From Algibacillus agarilyticus (GTDB lineage Bacteria; Pseudomonadota; Gammaproteobacteria; Enterobacterales; Alteromonadaceae), in contig NZ_QMED01000003.1 of the NCBI RefSeq assembly GCF_003286125.1, positions 186,001-250,000 on the forward strand: a DNA stretch of 64,000 nucleotides, given 5' to 3'. A program made the translations under genes and the position numbers. Under the pieces are notes generated by a model. It saw only the letters and a program-made list of their open reading frames with translations. It did no database searches and was not told where the DNA came from. Below are positions 27,527-37,356 of the stretch, piece after piece. Positions within the stretch are counted from its first letter, which is position 1. Each line of letters starts with the position of its first letter.

Positions 27527-28834
27527 ATGAAAATACAAAATTTAATTGCCCCTATTTTGCCTTTAGTTTTGCTTGGTATTATTGCCGGCTGCCAACATGG
27601 CCAAATTAACATTTCAGATCAACAAGCCCCTGTTAGTCGAGAAAAAGCGCATAAATCGAATAACGATTTGGATGTACCTCAATACTCCCAAGCTGATTTT
27701 GACTACTTAGCCATCAAAGACCCATCAAAATTAAGTGCAGCCTCAAAAAGAGCGCTTGAGCGTAACTATCACAAAAACGCAGACTGGTTTGGTTGGTTTT
27801 CTAAACAAAGCCTATCAGGTGATTTTAACTATGAACCAGGCGTTACTCGACGTGACCCCTCTAAAGTCTTATTTATTGATGGCCTTTATTATACTTGGTA
27901 TTCAAAAGCGGTTGGCCCCAGTTTTGGTTTTGGTACTGGCGACCCCGATAAAAAGGTGTTTCCGTGGGATAAAACTGAAATTTGGTATGCAACATCACCC
28001 GATGGCAACAATTGGAAAGAACAAGGTATGGCTGTAGGTCGAGGTGAAACTGGTGCATATGACGATCGCTCTGTTTTTACGCCCGAAGTACTGGCCTACA
28101 ACAATAAGTATTACTTGGTTTATCAAACTATCAAAGCGCCCTATCTAAACCGGACCAAAAACCATGTGGGCATGGCTGTGGCAGATTCACCAGATGGCCC
28201 ATGGAAAAAACTAGCTAAACCTATTTTGTCACCGGCTAATAATGGTGTTTGGCTTGGCGAAGAAGACAATCGATTTTTGGTTAAACAACAAGGCGATTTT
28301 GATAGCCACAAAGTGCACGATCCAACGCTACTGCACTATAACAACAAATTTTACCTTTATTACAAAGGCGAGCGATTTGGTGAAAAAACAACCGCGGGCG
28401 GTAGAGAAATCCGTTGGGGAGTCGCGATTGCCGATCAACCTGAAGGCCCTTACATAAAATCGGAATACAACCCTATAACGCAAAGTGGACATGAACTCGC
28501 TATTTGGCATTATCAAGACGGCATTGCCATGATTTCGTGTAAAGACGGTCCTGAACAAGGCACAATGCAATTTGCGAAAGATGGGATTAATTTTGAAATT
28601 ATGTCATACATTACCAATGTACCAGATGCGATTGCCACCGTGACCTCTTTAGATGGTGATCAATATCCGGGGGCTGCACTCACATGGGGCTTATCACATG
28701 AGTATGTGATCCCAAAAGGCAAACAGTGGTACGAAGGGTATAACTATATTACCAAGTTTACGTTCAGACCTAATCGTGAACAAAAACGATACGAATCTGT
28801 CATGAGTAATAAAGAAAAAACCACAAAAGATTAA
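27527..28834 (+). CDS. GH117 alpha-1,3-(3,6-anhydro)-L-galactosidase, lipoprotein
   Basis: Enzyme of 435 residues that releases 3,6-anhydro-L-galactose from the non-reducing end of neoagaro-oligosaccharides, the last step of agar breakdown. It starts with a lipoprotein signal ([11 protein letters not shown]; Cys near residue 24), so it is anchored to a membrane. The five-bladed propeller shows family GH117 hallmarks: [50 protein letters not shown], and the [20 protein letters not shown] repeat. Related GH117 enzymes are often periplasmic or cytoplasmic; a lipid anchor suggests periplasmic or surface action. No other agar gene is in the same transcript. Confidence 0.88.
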   Translation: MKIQNLIAPILPLVLLGIIAGCQHGQINISDQQAPVSREKAHKSNNDLDVPQYSQADFDYLAIKDPSKLSAASKRALERNYHKNADWFGWFSKQSLSGDFNYEPGVTRRDPSKVLFIDGLYYTWYSKAVGPSFGFGTGDPDKKVFPWDKTEIWYATSPDGNNWKEQGMAVGRGETGAYDDRSVFTPEVLAYNNKYYLVYQTIKAPYLNRTKNHVGMAVADSPDGPWKKLAKPILSPANNGVWLGEEDNRFLVKQQGDFDSHKVHDPTLLHYNNKFYLYYKGERFGEKTTAGGREIRWGVAIADQPEGPYIKSEYNPITQSGHELAIWHYQDGIAMISCKDGPEQGTMQFAKDGINFEIMSYITNVPDAIATVTSLDGDQYPGAALTWGLSHEYVIPKGKQWYEGYNYITKFTFRPNREQKRYESVMSNKEKTTKD

Positions 28835-28866
28835 GATTAAATTTAAGTCATTTTAGTGGTTCACCT

Positions 28867-28910
28867 TCACTTATCGTTAGCTGGCTCACGCTGGCTAAAA
28901 TGATAAGTGA
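28867..28910. terminator. Bidirectional hairpin between GH117 and RNA helicase genes
   Basis: Nine-base stem TCACTTATC/GATAAGTGA enclosing a second inverted repeat (TTAGC...GCTAA), between two convergent genes. Confidence 0.55.
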
Positions 28911-28941
28911 GGGTTTTAACTGGTTGATTCAATAAACAGGG

Positions 28942-30237
28942 CTAGCGTTTCTTTTTAATCGCTTTGTTATATTTTGCCGTACTGTTTTGTGGTTTCTTTT
29001 TTCCCTTCGTTTTTTTCTCAACAGCTCGATTTTTTAATTTATTGGCTTCATAGCGATTTTTAGCCACTTTATTCACAATTTCAGCTTTTTTGTGATCACT
29101 GTTTGATTCACGTATTTCGTAACCCGGTAATACAATGCGTTCAAATTTGCGCTCAATTAACGCTTCAATATTGCTTAAAAATTTTTCATCTTTAGGGCTA
29201 ACAAGTGAAATCGCCGTGCCATTTTTACCCGCTCGACCGGTGCGCCCTACCCGATGCACATAATCTTCGGCTAAAAAGGGTAAGTGAAAATTAACAACAT
29301 AAGGTAAATCAGGAATATCAATACCCCGTGCGGCAACATCGGTGGCCACCATTACACGGACTTTGCCTTCTACAAAATCACTTAATGCTTTGTTTCTAGC
29401 CCCTTGGCTTTTATCACCATGGCAAATTGCCGCTTTAATTCCATCTAGTTTTAACTCTTTAGCGAGTATATTGGCGCTTTCTTTAGTACCCGCAAAAACT
29501 AAGACTTGCTGCCAATTATTAACCCCAATAATCTCTGACAATAATTCACGCTTTCGATCTTCAGAAACCAAATAAACCGATTGCTTCACTTTGCCCGATG
29601 TGGTGTTTTGCTTCGCCACATCAGCACTAATCGGATTTTTAAGTATTTGGTTAGCCAACGTTTTCACATTATTTGAAAACGTTGCTGAAAACATCATGGT
29701 TTGTAACGTCGGGTTGAGCATAGGCAACAAGCGTTCAATATCGGATAAAAAACCCATATCTAACATACGGTCAGCTTCATCTAATACCAGATATTTAACC
29801 GTTTTAAGCTGTACATTGCGCAAATTGGTGTGTTCGAGTAAACGGCCAGGCGTCGCAACAAGTATATCCACACCACGCTGTAGCATTTTAGTTTGAGATG
29901 GCATTGCACCGCCACCAAAAACGACCCCACAAGTTAACGGTAAAAACTGAATGTAGCTTTCTATATTTGCTTTGACTTGTTGCGCTAATTCACGAGTAGG
30001 CGTTAAGATCAATGCTTTAACGGTATTTTCAGCGCCGCGGTTTTGATTGATTAAATCAATTAAAGGCAAGGAATACGCGGCTGTTTTACCGGTACCGGTT
30101 TGCGCACTTGCTAATAGATCATGCCCTTTTCTGATCAAAGGAATTGCTTTTTGCTGTATAGGCGTTAAATTTTGATACCCACACGCTTTAACTGCTTGCA
30201 GTAGCTCAGCAGATAGTCCAATCGAATCAACACTCAT
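28942..30237 (-). CDS. DEAD-box ATP-dependent RNA helicase (RhlE-like)
   Basis: Protein of about 431 residues with all DEAD-box motifs: Q motif (LTPIQQKAIP), AQTGTGKTAAY, PTRELAQQ, VLDEADRMLD, MFSATF, VATDVAARGIDIP and HRVGRTGRAG. A short basic C-terminal tail rich in Lys and Arg is typical of RhlE-type helicases acting on rRNA or mRNA structure. The ATG at 30237 (MSVDSIG) is preferred over an in-frame TTG at 30252. It is a housekeeping gene between two glycan-enzyme genes. Confidence 0.93.
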   Translation of the reverse strand: MSVDSIGLSAELLQAVKACGYQNLTPIQQKAIPLIRKGHDLLASAQTGTGKTAAYSLPLIDLINQNRGAENTVKALILTPTRELAQQVKANIESYIQFLPLTCGVVFGGGAMPSQTKMLQRGVDILVATPGRLLEHTNLRNVQLKTVKYLVLDEADRMLDMGFLSDIERLLPMLNPTLQTMMFSATFSNNVKTLANQILKNPISADVAKQNTTSGKVKQSVYLVSEDRKRELLSEIIGVNNWQQVLVFAGTKESANILAKELKLDGIKAAICHGDKSQGARNKALSDFVEGKVRVMVATDVAARGIDIPDLPYVVNFHLPFLAEDYVHRVGRTGRAGKNGTAISLVSPKDEKFLSNIEALIERKFERIVLPGYEIRESNSDHKKAEIVNKVAKNRYEANKLKNRAVEKKTKGKKKPQNSTAKYNKAIKKKR

Positions 30238-30512
30238 TAGAATAAATCTCAAGATAAATATCGCGCGATTATACTTAAAATGAACAATGAATAGTTAACT
30301 TTTTTAGATTCTTATTGGAGTCAGTTAGCAAGATGCTTATTTTAAACGCAATGCATTAAATGATCTCATAGCGAATATGAATGAAGGGCTGTTATTTCGG
30401 AAGCAAGTTTAAGAATTAACCTAATGCATTAAAAAATGAGCCTTTAAATCATAATTCACCAAGAACACGTGTTAGCTACGTATCCTTGATGAAACACAGG
30501 TATTAAAAACAC

Positions 30513-31472
30513 CTATTTGGTTTTTAATTGCCAGGTTCTTACCCAATCCACTCGCATGGTGTTTCTGGCATCATCAAGCAAATCCGTTTTATTAGGCAAG
30601 CCGCCTACCCAAGATGAATCTTGCGTCCATAAATCCCAAATTAAATGCTGCGCTAATGTAAAGGGGTTTGTGGTTGTCACTTTGCCCGCTGGTTCACCAT
30701 TTAAATAAAATTGCACAGTATGCTCATCTTGCCACCATGCGCCAACAACGTGGTAAGCCTCATTCCACGTAACCCCTTTTAGGGTATTCTTTTCAGATAA
30801 GTGTCGGTTATCAAAATTACCTTTAGCACGTTCAGTTACACCGTCTTTAACCACAAAGTATTGTGAGCTCATTTGCCAAGGATAATCTGGGTTTGCATAA
30901 TCAGTAGAAGGGTTCGAGTTGTTTTCAATGATGTCGATTTCATCTCGATCATTGATATCACCGTTGTTTAACCAAAAAGTGTTATAAGCTGAAATATGCG
31001 CTGTTTTAATACGGCTTTCGGTATACATCGGAAACTTAATTTTAGCTTTAGACCGCACACGAGACGTTTCAAACCATTGCTTTTCACTTTTGGCGTTTAA
31101 CGTGGCTTTAATCCATAAGTTACCGTCATCAACACCTGAATTCTTATTTAGCATGTTAACGGGCGTATTACCGTAATTCCAATTGGTTTTAACCCATTTA
31201 GCACTATTCCAATCATCAAATTCATCGGATAATGCATCCACTTTTTCCCAATAAGCCCCCGCTGGCGTTGTATCATTAAATGACACAAAACTAGGCAAAT
31301 TAGGATCAGCTTGATTAACATTAATCATTGTCCGATCTATTTGTAACGGTGCCGTTGCATTCGCATTATTTGGCTTACTGTTTTGCGGATCGTTTGAATT
31401 AGCGTTAGGCTGGCAACCTAACACGCTAATAAGAAATAAGGGAATCGATATTATTTTACATTGAGGCTTCAT
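30513..31472 (-). CDS. GH16 glycoside hydrolase, beta-agarase/porphyranase-like lipoprotein
   Basis: Protein of 319 residues. A lipoprotein signal (FLISVLGCQPN; Cys near 20) is followed by a short Asn-rich linker and one GH16 jelly-roll domain. The catalytic signature is intact: Glu178 (nucleophile), Asp180 and Glu183 (acid/base) in DEIDIIENN. ESRIKTAHISAYNTFWL and VGAWWQDEHTVQFYLNG flank it as in agarases and porphyranases. Kappa-carrageenase or laminarinase are less likely because of the agarase-like tryptophans (YWEKVDALSDEFDDWNSAKW, given as the domain start near residue 75). The enzyme would produce oligosaccharides for the GH117 enzyme. Confidence 0.82.
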   Translation of the reverse strand: MKPQCKIISIPLFLISVLGCQPNANSNDPQNSKPNNANATAPLQIDRTMINVNQADPNLPSFVSFNDTTPAGAYWEKVDALSDEFDDWNSAKWVKTNWNYGNTPVNMLNKNSGVDDGNLWIKATLNAKSEKQWFETSRVRSKAKIKFPMYTESRIKTAHISAYNTFWLNNGDINDRDEIDIIENNSNPSTDYANPDYPWQMSSQYFVVKDGVTERAKGNFDNRHLSEKNTLKGVTWNEAYHVVGAWWQDEHTVQFYLNGEPAGKVTTTNPFTLAQHLIWDLWTQDSSWVGGLPNKTDLLDDARNTMRVDWVRTWQLKTK

Positions 31473-31557
31473 ATTTAATACTTATACATTATTATTGTTA
31501 ACAATATATTATCATCAATGAACACTCTAACCAATGACGTTTTTTGCAAAACGTTAT

Positions 31558-33294
31558 TTATGGGTTAACTATGATCTCACGTTCAAAATAATCTTCATCG
31601 CCAACGGTATCTTTTACGCTCAATTTAACGCGATAGACACCCGATTGGCTGTATTGATGTGTTGGATTAGTGTGAGTTGAACTTTGCCCATCACCAAAAT
31701 CCCAAAGCCAATCAACCACTTCATCGGTTGCGCGGCTGTCATCACTAAACACGACGGTTAAATCGATATCTGAGCTTTGCGCTAAAAAGTGACTTAACAC
31801 GCCTTGATCAAACAACTTAATTTTGACCGCTTTAAAGGCGTTAATGACATCTGTTTTACTACCGCCAACCGCTTCAGCCTGCAATTCAATACATTTTGCG
31901 GCTTGAATAAGCGTGGTGTCAGCTTCCCAACACTGCTCGGCAGCTAAAATATAAGCTTGATATGCCGTTTCGATACCCCACTGTTGAGTGAGTAAATAAA
32001 AGGGATAAGTGATCATGCCGATCCGTTGATAATAATTAGTACCCGCATCGGCATAATCTAACCAACTTGCGATCGCGCCTGTTTCGGTTGTAATACTATC
32101 GAGCTGCCTTATTTGGCCATGTGATTCACCGCCATGCTCCCAATCTAGATGCCCAGTAAACTCATACTTAGCCATCACCCCTGAAATATCGCTAAAAGCT
32201 TCATGTAAGGTTTGTGCATCTAGGCTTAATGGGTTGACATGTGGGTTTAAATTTGAAATACGCGATAACACACCATGCCCAACTTCATGTGCAACAGAAT
32301 CAAGGGAAAGCATCGAATATTGAAAAGGATACGCATCACTGAAGTTAGCATAAGCACCATCCCAATATGCATAATCTCGCCATTGTGATCCATAATGAAC
32401 ACGTAAATTAATTTTAGTCTTTAAAGGCGGCTCGCCAAGGTATTTGACAAACATATCATAGACTTGCGTGCCATAAAACATCGCATCATTGAGTGTTGAA
32501 TAAGTCCAAATACCGACTTCATCACTAATCTCTTGAAAAGTGTTAACTGGCGTTGCAGAACAAGTGAATGTATACGGTAAATATAAATCGTCATTAATGA
32601 TATTGGGCGAATTGTTATTCGTTCGTGTGTGCCAATCATCATCTCGATTGTTTGCCATATCAATAACACGCACTAAACCATTATCGAATGAACAAAGACC
32701 GGTATTACTGCGATTAATAAAAATAGACGGTCTATCAACACCGTAATACCACGACTCAAGCTCATTTCCACCAGGGCCTGACATCGCGACATTTCCGACA
32801 AAATCATCGATTCGAATAGGTATTCCATCTGTAGCACGTCCTTTATCATTCGCTAAATAGACTTTTAGCCCATGGGCTACAGAAGGGATAACCACCTCAG
32901 CAATCTCGACAGAGTGCACATACATATCTTCAATTAATTGCACCGGTATTTTTTGCCATGCTTCAGCCAATACATCACCTTGCTCATCAGTCCAATATAA
33001 CCAAATAGCAGTCGCTTGATTTTGATCTAATACTGCTGGCGAACGTTTGAATAACATAGTGCCACTAAGCATCGCTTGTTCAGCATGTTGATCTCGAAAA
33101 TTGAGTTGCGTTAACGTATTTATGGGAACGTAATTGACTGTTGTATCATCTTGTTTTGGCGGTATATTTAGATCAGTCTCGCCTCCGCTTCCACAAGCCG
33201 TTAACACACTCGCTAATACCGCGATGCGGATAATTAAAGATACAAAGACCGAGTAAAATGAGGGCCTTAGATCTAAATTCAAGAGGTAAAACAT
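31558..33294 (-). CDS. M4-like zinc metalloprotease lipoprotein with PKD domain
   Basis: About 578 residues. A hydrophobic N-terminus ending LASVLTACGSGG is a lipobox. The middle holds a thermolysin-type site: SVAHEVGHGV (HExxH, two zinc His plus catalytic Glu) and LHEAFSDISG (third ligand Glu). The C-terminal 80 residues (VVFSDDSRATDEVVDWLWDFGDGQSS region) form a PKD domain, common in secreted enzymes that attach to polymers. ATG at 33294 is chosen because AAGGA lies seven bases upstream; the alternative at 33330 lacks one. The usual M4 FTP/PepSY propeptide is not obvious. It would be a membrane-anchored extracellular or periplasmic protease. Confidence 0.8.
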   Translation of the reverse strand: MFYLLNLDLRPSFYSVFVSLIIRIAVLASVLTACGSGGETDLNIPPKQDDTTVNYVPINTLTQLNFRDQHAEQAMLSGTMLFKRSPAVLDQNQATAIWLYWTDEQGDVLAEAWQKIPVQLIEDMYVHSVEIAEVVIPSVAHGLKVYLANDKGRATDGIPIRIDDFVGNVAMSGPGGNELESWYYGVDRPSIFINRSNTGLCSFDNGLVRVIDMANNRDDDWHTRTNNNSPNIINDDLYLPYTFTCSATPVNTFQEISDEVGIWTYSTLNDAMFYGTQVYDMFVKYLGEPPLKTKINLRVHYGSQWRDYAYWDGAYANFSDAYPFQYSMLSLDSVAHEVGHGVLSRISNLNPHVNPLSLDAQTLHEAFSDISGVMAKYEFTGHLDWEHGGESHGQIRQLDSITTETGAIASWLDYADAGTNYYQRIGMITYPFYLLTQQWGIETAYQAYILAAEQCWEADTTLIQAAKCIELQAEAVGGSKTDVINAFKAVKIKLFDQGVLSHFLAQSSDIDLTVVFSDDSRATDEVVDWLWDFGDGQSSTHTNPTHQYSQSGVYRVKLSVKDTVGDEDYFEREIIVNP

Positions 33295-33554
33295 GAGCAA
33301 ATCCTTATGTAATGAAAAATAAGCCTGCATCGGCCTACTGAAAGAAGCGAGCCAATGAATAACCGCTACGATTAAATTAACAAATTTGGATTCTGTGGGT
33401 TGTAATGATTTGTAATTTTTCGTTATTTTGTCTACTCACCTCTACGTTTAATGACCATTACTCTTAAATTGGCCATATTTTTAATCAAGGCGTCATGGTA
33501 ACCACTTAAAATTAACCTATACTAAACAACAAATTATCAAGTTGACTCAACAGA

Positions 33555-36290
33555 ATGGAATCTCCTCTTGTGACATCATTAAACACCAAAATGAATTGGG
33601 TTATTTATTGTGTTTTAGCCATTGGTTACTTTGTTAGTGGTGAATTATTATCTGAATTGTCTGGGCAAACTCAAGTCGTACCCATTTGGTTACCTGCAGG
33701 GTTTGCATTAGTCGGCTGCTACATTTGGACTTGGCGCTTTTTACCTGCCATATTTTTAAGCTCAATTTTATTTAATTATTTTTCTCAACCTTCAACGTCG
33801 ATAAACATATTAACAACGGATTTGACCTTACAATTAGGTATGATTGGGTTAGGAGCAAGCTTACAAGCCCTAATTGGCGGTATTATTTTACGTCGATATT
33901 TAGGTAATATTTTAAAATTAAACTCAGATTCACAAGCTGGTATTTTTGTTTTAGTTGTGGCCATATTTGTTAGCCTTATATCAGCTAATATTGGTGTTTA
34001 CGCGTTAAGTTTATTTAACCCTAATTACAGCATTGAAAACCATTGGAATAACGTTTTAACGTGGTGGATTGGCGATTCGCTTGGCATATTAATTGCGACC
34101 CCTTTTTTACTTTGCTTAATCAAAATGGAACAAATAGAGAAACACACACGGATCGTTATCATTGCAAGTTGTTTAACATTATTTTTGACTGTTGTTTTTA
34201 TTACCCAATTTTTTTCACAAAGTAATTATCAGAGCGCTAAAAATTTAGCCTCTAGAGAATTGAAGGTTATTGAGAACAGTTTATATCGAGAAATCACTAA
34301 CAATTTATCGCACATCAATGCCTTAGCTAGCTTTATTCAGGCAACACCTAATTTAGATAAAAAAATATTTTCTGATTACACTCAACAAATATTAGATCAA
34401 AATTCGACCATTAAAGCATTTTCATGGAATCCAATCATTAAGCAAAGCCAGGTTCATGATTTTGAAGAAGATTTATCCGCTATATACCAAACACCTTTAA
34501 AAATAAAAGGCACACCTTTAAAAGAGAATGACCCGCTAATTGTTGTAAAATATATATACCCTATCGTCGGTAATGAAAATGCGATTGGCCTTAATGTTTA
34601 TTCAAGGCAAGATCGTAAAAACATTTTAATAAAAGCAGCTGAGCAAGCTAAATCACTCGCCACGCCCATTATTCAGTTAGTACAGTCAGAACAACCAGAA
34701 GCCGGTTATTTATTGTTTTCTCCTGTCTATGCTTTGAACGATCTGCAATCAGTTAATGTGTTTATCGATCGTCACTTAATTGGATATTCAGTCGGTGTAT
34801 TTTTGGCAAAACAACTCATTGAAGAGACGCTCACCGCAGAGCAACTACTGATATTTGATTATGAAATAGCTGAAGCCAATAGCAAAAATGTTTTTTCAAG
34901 TAATACAGGGCAAAGCGAACTATCAATTCATAAAGACCCTTTAACCTCGTTGCAAGTGTACAATTTATCTGGTCAACAATGGTTTATGTATTTAAGAGTT
35001 AAAAATGAGTTTTTACATCGTCATCAAACCGAATCATCACAGATCTTAATTATTGCGCAATTAGTTATTGTCGCCTTTATTATGCTGCTGATACTCATTA
35101 TGAACAGCCGCCAATACTTGTTAAAACAAAAGGTTGAAGAACGCACGGCGGCTTTAAGTAAAGCCACTGAACAATCTAATATGGCCAATAAAGCTAAAAG
35201 TCGATTCTTAGCTAACATGAGTCATGAAATAAGAACACCACTCAATGCCGTGATCGGGTTTTCGCAATTAGCTAAACAAACAGATGAAATAAATAAAGTT
35301 GCTGATTATATTCATAAAATAGAACAATCTTCGGCCACTTTACTCGGTATTGTTAACGATATTTTAGATATCTCTAAAATTGAAGCCGAGAAATTAGTTT
35401 TAGAACAAATTAACTTTGACTTACATGCCTTACTAAAACGAATACACGTGATGTTTGAAAATAGCGCCGAAGCAAAAAAAATAAACTGGTCAATGGTTGA
35501 TAATACTCCCAAAGATGTTTGGTTTTATGGTGATCCCGTTCGAATTGAACAAATATTAATTAATTTGTGCGGTAATGCGATCAAGTTTACTCGTGAAGGA
35601 CAAGTTCAACTAACAGCCGATTACACAGCAATTAATCACCAGCAAGCAATCGTAAAATTTGTGATTAAAGATAGCGGGATTGGCATTGCTGAAGACGTGA
35701 TTAATTCTTTATTTAGTTCTTTTACACAAGCCGATTCTTCTACTTCGCGTAAATTTGGTGGCACGGGGTTAGGATTAGCTATTTCAAAAGAACTGAGTGT
35801 ATTAATGAAGGGCGACATTGAAATAACCAGTATTTTAGGCCAAGGTTCAGAGTTTACCGTGCACTTGCAGCTTGATATTACCAAGGAAGCCCCTGAAGAA
35901 AAGCCCTCAATTAATGCCAGTTCTTTAGAAGAAATGAAGGTACTGGTGGCCGAAGACAACGAAATAAATCAAATTGTTATTCAAGAAATGTTAAAAAATC
36001 TGGGGGTAAAAGCAGTCGTAGTTGAAAACGGTAAATTAGCCTTAGCAGCCGTGCAAGCGCAAACATTTGATTTAGTGTTGATGGATTATCAAATGCCAGT
36101 AATGGATGGTTATGAAGCCACGGCATTAATAAGAAAAATACCCGGTTTAAATAACTTACCTATCATTGCATTAACAGCCGATGTTATGCCAGAAGATAAA
36201 GCACGTGCATTGAGTGCCGGTTGTAATACGCATTTAGCGAAGCCATTAGATATGACTAAATTAGCTAATTGCTTACGCGAATTTTATTAA
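33555..36290 (+). CDS. MASE1-CHASE hybrid sensor histidine kinase
   Basis: Inner-membrane sensor of 911 residues. The N-terminal eight or so TM helices (about 14-225) form a MASE1 domain ([28 protein letters not shown]). A CHASE-type extracytoplasmic sensor follows (about 240-490, including [10 protein letters not shown]), then another TM (about 495-515), HisKA ([10 protein letters not shown]), HATPase ([19 protein letters not shown]) and a C-terminal receiver with [14 protein letters not shown]. It has no output domain, so it must pass phosphate to a separate Hpt protein. Signal unknown. It is flanked by polysaccharide-related genes but convergent with the next gene by only five bases. Confidence 0.88.
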   Translation: MESPLVTSLNTKMNWVIYCVLAIGYFVSGELLSELSGQTQVVPIWLPAGFALVGCYIWTWRFLPAIFLSSILFNYFSQPSTSINILTTDLTLQLGMIGLGASLQALIGGIILRRYLGNILKLNSDSQAGIFVLVVAIFVSLISANIGVYALSLFNPNYSIENHWNNVLTWWIGDSLGILIATPFLLCLIKMEQIEKHTRIVIIASCLTLFLTVVFITQFFSQSNYQSAKNLASRELKVIENSLYREITNNLSHINALASFIQATPNLDKKIFSDYTQQILDQNSTIKAFSWNPIIKQSQVHDFEEDLSAIYQTPLKIKGTPLKENDPLIVVKYIYPIVGNENAIGLNVYSRQDRKNILIKAAEQAKSLATPIIQLVQSEQPEAGYLLFSPVYALNDLQSVNVFIDRHLIGYSVGVFLAKQLIEETLTAEQLLIFDYEIAEANSKNVFSSNTGQSELSIHKDPLTSLQVYNLSGQQWFMYLRVKNEFLHRHQTESSQILIIAQLVIVAFIMLLILIMNSRQYLLKQKVEERTAALSKATEQSNMANKAKSRFLANMSHEIRTPLNAVIGFSQLAKQTDEINKVADYIHKIEQSSATLLGIVNDILDISKIEAEKLVLEQINFDLHALLKRIHVMFENSAEAKKINWSMVDNTPKDVWFYGDPVRIEQILINLCGNAIKFTREGQVQLTADYTAINHQQAIVKFVIKDSGIGIAEDVINSLFSSFTQADSSTSRKFGGTGLGLAISKELSVLMKGDIEITSILGQGSEFTVHLQLDITKEAPEEKPSINASSLEEMKVLVAEDNEINQIVIQEMLKNLGVKAVVVENGKLALAAVQAQTFDLVLMDYQMPVMDGYEATALIRKIPGLNNLPIIALTADVMPEDKARALSAGCNTHLAKPLDMTKLANCLREFY

Positions 36291-36295
36291 CCCTT

Positions 36296-36910
36296 CTAAG
36301 CGTTATTACACTTTTTACCTAAGTAAAGCTTAATACCCAAAAACGTGAGTAGCATTAACAATAATAGCCCTGTGATCCCCATTATTTGGTTCAGGGTTTT
36401 ATTTGGAGTCCATTGTAAATAGTGGATCTTATAAAATAAATTAATGCGCTTAGTGTCGTCTCCTTGTTGCCTTAATTTTAAATTTGACCAATCCAAAGTT
36501 ACATTAATGTTGTTATCCGTCACCGCTTCTAACGAAGCCAAATTAATTTGTGTGATATTGCCATATCGCGTTTTATTCTGAGCTAGCGCATCTATTAATA
36601 ACGCTTTAAATTGCACTTTGTTAGGTGCGGGCATTTTGTCAAATGTTGTAGGATCTAAATGAATGGATTCACCTTCGACATTCACAATTAAGTGATAACC
36701 TAAGATTGTTTTAATTAATTTAGCCGCTTGCCACTGCTCAGATGCAGGTAATAAAAAAGCGTCGGTTAGTGGATAGGTTTTAACACTCACTTGCTCATAA
36801 GCGCCCTGATAACCAGGTTTTAAGAAAAAAATAATCCCAGTAATTATCCAACCTAACATGGGCAACACTAAAATTAACCCAACAATTTTATGCAATTTTC
36901 TGCCGTTCAC
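36296..36910 (-). CDS. PepSY-associated membrane helix protein
   Basis: Protein of 204 residues with an N-terminal TM (KIVGLILVLPMLGWIITGIIFF) and a C-terminal TM (IMGITGLLLLMLLTFLGIKLYL), each with the short basic flanks of PepSY-TM proteins; the N-terminal HKIVGL...W..TG pattern is characteristic. The periplasmic domain between them (about 30-175) looks like one PepSY unit. Such proteins often accompany iron or redox systems; here there is no supporting neighbour. Shown mainly by topology, so the functional call is weak. Confidence 0.65.
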   Translation of the reverse strand: MNGRKLHKIVGLILVLPMLGWIITGIIFFLKPGYQGAYEQVSVKTYPLTDAFLLPASEQWQAAKLIKTILGYHLIVNVEGESIHLDPTTFDKMPAPNKVQFKALLIDALAQNKTRYGNITQINLASLEAVTDNNINVTLDWSNLKLRQQGDDTKRINLFYKIHYLQWTPNKTLNQIMGITGLLLLMLLTFLGIKLYLGKKCNNA

Positions 36911-37005
36911 TTTTTAAACCCTAAATTCGGATAATAAGGGTATGGTATCCTACATATAAGAAAAATTAAAAAAATATGCGGGCAATGATTTCGTCGTGCC
37001 TTAAA

Positions 37006-37277
37006 TATAGTCTTCTCGCTCAGGTTTTATGGTTCATTGTCAGCGCTTACTCTCGACTTTGGCTCCTGCGTCGTTCTAACACCTAAATCCATTTAGGCGG
37101 CCCCAATCACATAATAGAGCATATGCTCATGGCGTCTCGAAGCTTGCCTGCATGGATGCAGGTAAGGGGCGAGAGCAGGACGCGGTAGCTTTGACGGCTT
37201 TGCTTACATGGATGTAAGTACTTCGGTTTCGTCTGGAACGAGAAACCTGCCCCTAAAACCCGATCGCTTTGACTATA
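37006..37277. mobile_element. Family 2 MITE-like element, copy B (272 bp, longest, reversed)
   Basis: Opposite orientation to the other copies; tips TATAGTC and GACTATA. It carries all modules seen in other copies plus one more. Three separate 16-base palindromes share a central pattern: CCTAAATCCATTTAGG (37082-37097), CCTGCATGGATGCAGG (37147-37162) and CTTACATGGATGTAAG (37203-37218). No ORF of note. Confidence 0.8.
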
Positions 37278-37303
37278 GAGCTCAGGTTAGTTAACCTGAG
37301 CTC
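37278..37303. terminator. Perfect palindrome downstream of the PVC-type dehydrogenase gene
   Basis: Twelve-base arms GAGCTCAGGTTA with a two-base centre, touching the end of family 2 copy B. A partial repeat (AGCTCAGGTTAA) overlaps the dehydrogenase stop codon at 37348-37360, suggesting a small duplication when the element arrived. It may terminate the transcript. Confidence 0.5.
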
Positions 37304-37356
37304 TGATAAAAATGTAGCTAAAATACCCCGAGAAAAGTGGTCATCTATAGCTCAGG

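Noticed and set aside
27500-27540. GntR half-site-like ACAAACAAATGA before the GH117 gene
   Set aside because: Only a short AT-rich resemblance, no second arm; likely chance.
37006-37277. Family 2 repeats as integron attC sites or a CRISPR array
   Set aside because: No integron integrase, no attC core sites, copies scattered singly rather than in tandem with spacers.
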